From NCBI GenBank assembly GCA_036676355.1, contig JAKFDA010000063.1, forward strand, positions 1-64,000: a stretch of 64,000 bases of DNA, read 5' to 3'. This DNA comes from ZC4RG42 sp036676355 (lineage in GTDB: Bacteria > Pseudomonadota > Gammaproteobacteria > Burkholderiales > SG8-39). The translations under genes were made by a program, and so were the position numbers. The notes beneath the pieces were generated by a model. That model did not search any database and was not told the origin of the DNA. It worked only from the letters and a program-made list of their open reading frames with translations. This document shows, piece after piece, positions 60,236 through 64,000 of this stretch (position 1 is the first letter of the stretch; each line of letters begins with the position of its first letter).

Positions 60236-61453
60236 ATGCGTCTTGATACACCCTCGACCGCGCTCGTCGAGCGCAGGACTTCCGTGCTCGACATTTTTCT
60301 GATCTTCCTCAAGCTCGGCCTGACCAGCTTCGGCGGGCCGGTTGCGCATCTGGGCTATTTCCGCAGCGAGTTCGTCGAGCGCCGGAAGTGGCTGGACGAT
60401 CACGCGTATGCCGATCTCGTCGCACTCTGTCAGTTCCTGCCAGGTCCCGCCAGCAGTCAGGTCGGCATTGCGCTGGGATTGTTGCGGAGAGGCCTGCCGG
60501 GCGCATTGGCGTCCTGGCTGGGCTTCACTTTGCCTTCCGCTGTCGCGCTGGTGTTATTCGCTGTGATGATGACGACTGTCGGCGGCGCCGCGGACGGTGC
60601 CTGGCTGCATGGGCTGAAAGTCGTCGCCGTCGCCGTGGTTGCACAGGCGCTTTGGGGCATGGGCAAAAATCTTTGCCCGGATCGAACGAGAGCGAGTGTG
60701 GCGGTTGTCGCGGCGGTGATCGTCTCGTGGATGCCCGGCGCGCCGGCACAGATCGGCGTCATCGTCGCGGGCGGCTTGATCGGTGCGCTATGGCTTCCCC
60801 CGGTCGATACCTTGCCGCGCAATCCGCTTCCTTTTCGCCTCGGCAAACGCGTCGGCATAGCCGTGCTGGCGGTCTTCTTCGCATTATTGGCACTGTTGCC
60901 GCTGATGGCGGGGCAAAGCGAGAACTACGCGCTCCGGCTATTCGATAGCTTTTATCGCGCCGGGGCACTGGTATTCGGCGGTGGACATGTGGTGCTGCCG
61001 CTGCTTCAGGCCGAGGTGGTGCCGGCGGGATGGGTATCCAACGATGCGTTTCTGGCGGGATACGGCGCGGCGCAGGCGGTGCCGGGACCGCTGTTTACGT
61101 TCGCAGCCTATCTGGGCGCTGTTTCATCGCAGAGTCCGAACGGCTGGCTCGGGGCCGCGGTGGCGCTCGCGGCGATTTTTCTGCCCGCCTTTCTGCTTGT
61201 TATCGGCGCATTGCCGTTGTGGGAAAGCGCACGTCGCCATCCGGCAATGCAGCGGGCGATGCTGGGTGTCAACGCGGCGGTGGTCGGCCTGCTGCTGGCG
61301 GCGTTCTATCACCCGGTATGGACGAGCGGCGTCGTCTCTGCCGCCGATTTTGGGCTGGCGGCGCTGGCATTCCTGTTTCTGGTTTTCTGGAAAACGCCGC
61401 CCTGGCTGGTGGTCGTCATGTGCGCTGTGTTGGCGGGATTCGGCTGGCACTAA
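60236..61453 (+). CDS. chrA: Chromate transporter ChrA (long-chain)
   Basis: A 405-residue two-domain CHR-family membrane protein that exports chromate. Both halves carry the motifs: SFGGPVAHLGYF and FLPGPASSQ in the first, VFGGGHVVLPLL and AQAVPGPLFTFAAYLG in the second. About ten to thirteen helices. The gene is divergent from arsR across a 150-nt gap that contains the ars operator but no recognised chr regulator. Confidence 0.93.
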   Translation: MRLDTPSTALVERRTSVLDIFLIFLKLGLTSFGGPVAHLGYFRSEFVERRKWLDDHAYADLVALCQFLPGPASSQVGIALGLLRRGLPGALASWLGFTLPSAVALVLFAVMMTTVGGAADGAWLHGLKVVAVAVVAQALWGMGKNLCPDRTRASVAVVAAVIVSWMPGAPAQIGVIVAGGLIGALWLPPVDTLPRNPLPFRLGKRVGIAVLAVFFALLALLPLMAGQSENYALRLFDSFYRAGALVFGGGHVVLPLLQAEVVPAGWVSNDAFLAGYGAAQAVPGPLFTFAAYLGAVSSQSPNGWLGAAVALAAIFLPAFLLVIGALPLWESARRHPAMQRAMLGVNAAVVGLLLAAFYHPVWTSGVVSAADFGLAALAFLFLVFWKTPPWLVVVMCAVLAGFGWH

Positions 61454-61480
61454 CGATGGGCTACAAGTGGGCGAGAAGGC

Positions 61481-61511
61481 TTGACCCTCCTATCGTTGGA
61501 GCCTTTAGTGT
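61481..61511 (+). promoter_or_regulatory. MerR-type metal-responsive promoter before the copper ATPase gene
   Basis: TTGACC at 61481-61486 and TAGTGT at 61506-61511 are separated by 19 nt, the over-long spacer used by MerR-family activators. A dyad CTCC-TATCGTT-GGAG (61487-61501) is centred in the spacer. The layout matches CueR-type promoters. No MerR-family gene is in the window. Confidence 0.65.
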
Positions 61512-61611
61512 CATTGCAGTGCCGCATGTGTCGGTGTGGCGATCACCGATTCGTCGGCGCAGCAAAAATGAGTCGCCCGGTTAAGTTGTCAGCGAGCCAC
61601 AAGGAGTCGTG

Positions 61612-63999
61612 ATGAGCGCACCCGATCACACCGGTCATAGTCACGCACCAGGCCATGAAACACATGGTGCGCATCACGCTTCCCGCGCCGGCGTCGACGT
61701 ACAGGAAAAACCCTATATTGATCCGGTGTGCGGAATGAGGGTCGCGGCCAACGAAGATAGAAAATACGTCTTCGAGGGAAACTCCTATTATTTTTGCAGC
61801 ACGCGCTGCCTGGATAAGTTTCGCGCGTCGCCGCAGACATATTTGCAGCCCGCGGCACAAGAGGAAACGGCAGAAGCGCCTGCCGGCACGATCTACTCCT
61901 GCCCGATGCATCCGGAGATCCGGCAAAGCACGCCGGGTAATTGTCCGATATGCGGCATGGCGCTCGAACCGCTCATTCCAAATCTCGACGAAGAAGAACA
62001 TCCCGAGCTGCGCGATTTCCGCCGCCGCTTCTGGTGGACACTGCCGCTCACCATTGTCGTGGCCGTCATCGCGATGACGGGCCACAAGCTGATGGAAGGC
62101 GGTCTGCCGAAGCAGAACTGGATCGAGCTGGCACTGGCTACGCCGGTCGTATTGTGGGCCGGCCTGCCATTCCTGCGGCGTGGTATCCAGTCCGTCGTCA
62201 ACCGCAGTCCCAACATGTGGACGCTGATCGGCCTGGGCGTGACGGCGGCTTATCTGTACAGCGTGGTCGCCGCCATTGCGCCTGATTTATTTCCTGCCGC
62301 GTTCATGATGCACGGTCGCATCGGCGTCTATTTCGAAGCGGCGGCGGTGATCGTTTCCCTCACCTTGCTCGGTCAGGTGCTGGAACTCAAGGCGCGTTCG
62401 CAAACATCAGCTGCGATCAAATCGCTGCTGGGACTCGCACCCAAAACCGCGCGCCGTATCAACGCCGACGGCAGCGAGGAAGATATTCCGCTGACGCATG
62501 TGCACGTCGGCGATCGCCTGCGCGTGCGGCCGGGCGAGAAGGTGCCGGTGGATGGCGTGGTGGAGGAGGGGTCCAGTTCGGTCGATGAATCCATGCTCAC
62601 CGGCGAGCCGGTTCCGGTAACGAAGCGAGTGGGCGACCATGTGATCGGCGCCACGATGAATACCAATGGCGCGCTGATCGTGCGTTCGGAGAAGATCGGC
62701 TCGCAGACCGTGCTCGCACAAATCGTGCAGATGGTTGCGCAGGCGCAGCGCTCCAAGGCGCCGATGCAACGGCTCGCGGATGTCGTCGCCGGTTATTTCG
62801 TCATGGTGGTGATCGGCATCGCCATGTTGACTTTTTTCGCCTGGGGGTTCTTCGGCCCCGAACCGAGTTGGGTGTATGGCTTCATCAACGCGGTGGCCGT
62901 GCTCATCATCGCGTGCCCTTGCGCACTCGGTCTTGCCACGCCGATGTCGATCATGGTCGCGACCGGCAATGCGGCGACGCAGGGTGTGCTGTTTCGCGAT
63001 GCCGCAGCGATCGAAAATTTCCGTCGGATCGATACGCTGATCGTGGATAAGACCGGTACCTTGACCGAAGGCAAGCCGGCCTTTCGCACATCGGTCGGCA
63101 CGACGCGTTACGACGCCACCGAGGTTCTGCGTCTTGCCGCCAGCCTCGATCAGGGCAGCGAGCATCCGCTTGCCGATGCGATCGTCCGGGCTGCGCGCGA
63201 TCAAGGGCTTGCGCTCGAATCAGCCGAACATTTCGAATCGGGCACCGGTATCGGCGTGCGCGGCGTGGTGAACGGGCGTCGCCTGGCGCTCGGCAACACC
63301 GCCTTGATGAGTGCCGAGGACGTCGAGTTCGAGCCGCTCGCTCGAGACGCCGAAGCTTTGCGCAATGAGGGTGCGAGCGTCATGTATCTCGCGGTCGATG
63401 GTGAACTGGCTGGTTTGCTCGCCGTCGCCGATCCAATCAAGGCGAGTACGCCGGAAGCTGTCCGAATGTTGAAAGACGAAGGTATTCGCGTCGTGATGGC
63501 AACCGGCGACGGCCTGACCACTGCACGTCACGTGGCCGCCACCTTGGACATCGACGAGGTGTACGGGGAAGTGAAGCCGGCGGACAAGCTGCAACTGGTC
63601 GACCGCCTGCAGCGCGAAGGGCGCGTGGTGGCCATGGCGGGTGATGGTATCAACGATGCGCCGGCACTCGCCAAAGCCGATGTCGGCGTGGCGATGGGCA
63701 CGGGCACGGATGTCGCGATGAACAGCGCGCAGGTGACACTGGTCAAGGGCGATCTGCTCGGCATCGCCCGCGCGCGATCGATTTCCGAAGCCACCATCAG
63801 GAACATGCGGCAGAACCTGATGTTCGCCTTCGTGTACAACGCCATGGGCGTGCCATTGGCCGCAGGCGTTTTGTATCCGCTCACCGGCTGGCTGCTGTCG
63901 CCGATGATCGCCGCGCTCGCCATGAGCCTGAGCTCGGTTTCGGTGATTACCAATGCGTTGCGGTTGCGCGGCGCAAGTCTCGAACGCATCGCTACATAG
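61612..63999 (+). CDS. copA: Heavy-metal (copper-type) P-type ATPase with YHS and heavy-metal-binding N-terminal domains
   Basis: A 795-residue P1B ATPase. A His-rich start (HTGHSHAPGHETHGAHH) is followed by a YHS domain (about 36-75, IDPVCGM...CSTRCLDKF) and a heavy-metal-binding segment (about 94-121, YSCPMHPEI...CPICGMALEP). The ATPase core has CPC at 435-437 and DKTGT at 479. There is no HMA domain. The CPC and the N-terminal domains suggest copper or silver export. AAGGAG lies 5 nt before the ATG at 61612. The gene ends one base before the window edge. Confidence 0.9.
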   Translation: MSAPDHTGHSHAPGHETHGAHHASRAGVDVQEKPYIDPVCGMRVAANEDRKYVFEGNSYYFCSTRCLDKFRASPQTYLQPAAQEETAEAPAGTIYSCPMHPEIRQSTPGNCPICGMALEPLIPNLDEEEHPELRDFRRRFWWTLPLTIVVAVIAMTGHKLMEGGLPKQNWIELALATPVVLWAGLPFLRRGIQSVVNRSPNMWTLIGLGVTAAYLYSVVAAIAPDLFPAAFMMHGRIGVYFEAAAVIVSLTLLGQVLELKARSQTSAAIKSLLGLAPKTARRINADGSEEDIPLTHVHVGDRLRVRPGEKVPVDGVVEEGSSSVDESMLTGEPVPVTKRVGDHVIGATMNTNGALIVRSEKIGSQTVLAQIVQMVAQAQRSKAPMQRLADVVAGYFVMVVIGIAMLTFFAWGFFGPEPSWVYGFINAVAVLIIACPCALGLATPMSIMVATGNAATQGVLFRDAAAIENFRRIDTLIVDKTGTLTEGKPAFRTSVGTTRYDATEVLRLAASLDQGSEHPLADAIVRAARDQGLALESAEHFESGTGIGVRGVVNGRRLALGNTALMSAEDVEFEPLARDAEALRNEGASVMYLAVDGELAGLLAVADPIKASTPEAVRMLKDEGIRVVMATGDGLTTARHVAATLDIDEVYGEVKPADKLQLVDRLQREGRVVAMAGDGINDAPALAKADVGVAMGTGTDVAMNSAQVTLVKGDLLGIARARSISEATIRNMRQNLMFAFVYNAMGVPLAAGVLYPLTGWLLSPMIAALAMSLSSVSVITNALRLRGASLERIAT

Positions 64000-64000
64000 G

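Noticed and set aside
1..64000. CRISPR arrays, insertion sequences, integrases, prophage genes
   Set aside because: No regularly spaced repeats, transposase or integrase signatures, or terminal inverted repeats were seen on either strand.

Overview
The window is GC-rich, gene-dense chromosomal DNA from a Gram-negative proteobacterium, most likely a betaproteobacterium. The reasons are the gene orders tig-clpP-clpX-lon-hupB-tRNA-Val-tRNA-Asp-ppiD/fabI, peptide-ABC-mltD-gloB-methyltransferase-rnhA...dnaQ, and pyrG-kdsA-eno-ftsB, together with a complete cbb3 oxidase locus (ccoIS, ccoNOQP, ccoG, ccoH, fnr, hemN). No phage, insertion sequence or CRISPR array was recognised. Gene naming rests on sequence recognition alone; no database search was run.

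Layout. 1-9.5 kb: the end of a tRNA-Leu, then trigger factor, the ClpXP and Lon proteases (lon has a convincing sigma-32 promoter), HU, two tRNAs, the periplasmic chaperone PpiD and convergent fabI. 9.8-16.6 kb: a four-gene peptide ABC importer of the YejABEF/Dpp type. 16.6-20.4 kb: mltD, gloB, a methyltransferase and rnhA. 20.4-31.3 kb: two RND efflux systems (a tripartite set with a divergent TetR regulator, then an MFP-RND pair), lying between rnhA and dnaQ, which are normally close. 31.4-37.9 kb: dnaQ, pyrG, kdsA, eno, ftsB and a SAF-type oxidoreductase. 37.9-40.4 kb: a structured non-coding stretch, a small membrane protein, a flavoprotein and a Mug-type glycosylase.

40.6-55 kb is a low-oxygen respiration island: the copper ATPase CcoI (apparently starting at a CTG codon) and CcoS, the cbb3 subunits CcoNOQP, assembly factors CcoG and CcoH, FNR, HemN, a TauE/UreH-like membrane protein, three universal stress proteins, a metal-binding HMA protein and a second Crp/Fnr regulator. 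Five FNR-type boxes (TTGAT-N4-ATCAA) sit before or within ccoI, ccoN, fnr/hemN, a universal stress protein gene and the second Crp/Fnr gene. This suggests one oxygen-controlled regulon.

55.1-57.4 kb holds the most unusual arrangement: two head-to-head yybP-ykoY (manganese) riboswitches. One faces a TerC-family membrane protein, as expected. The other faces a LysR-type regulator, which is not a usual target. 57.4-64 kb is a metal and metalloid resistance block: an arsR-arsI-acr3-arsC operon, a chromate transporter, and a copper-type P-type ATPase with a MerR-type 19-bp-spacer promoter.
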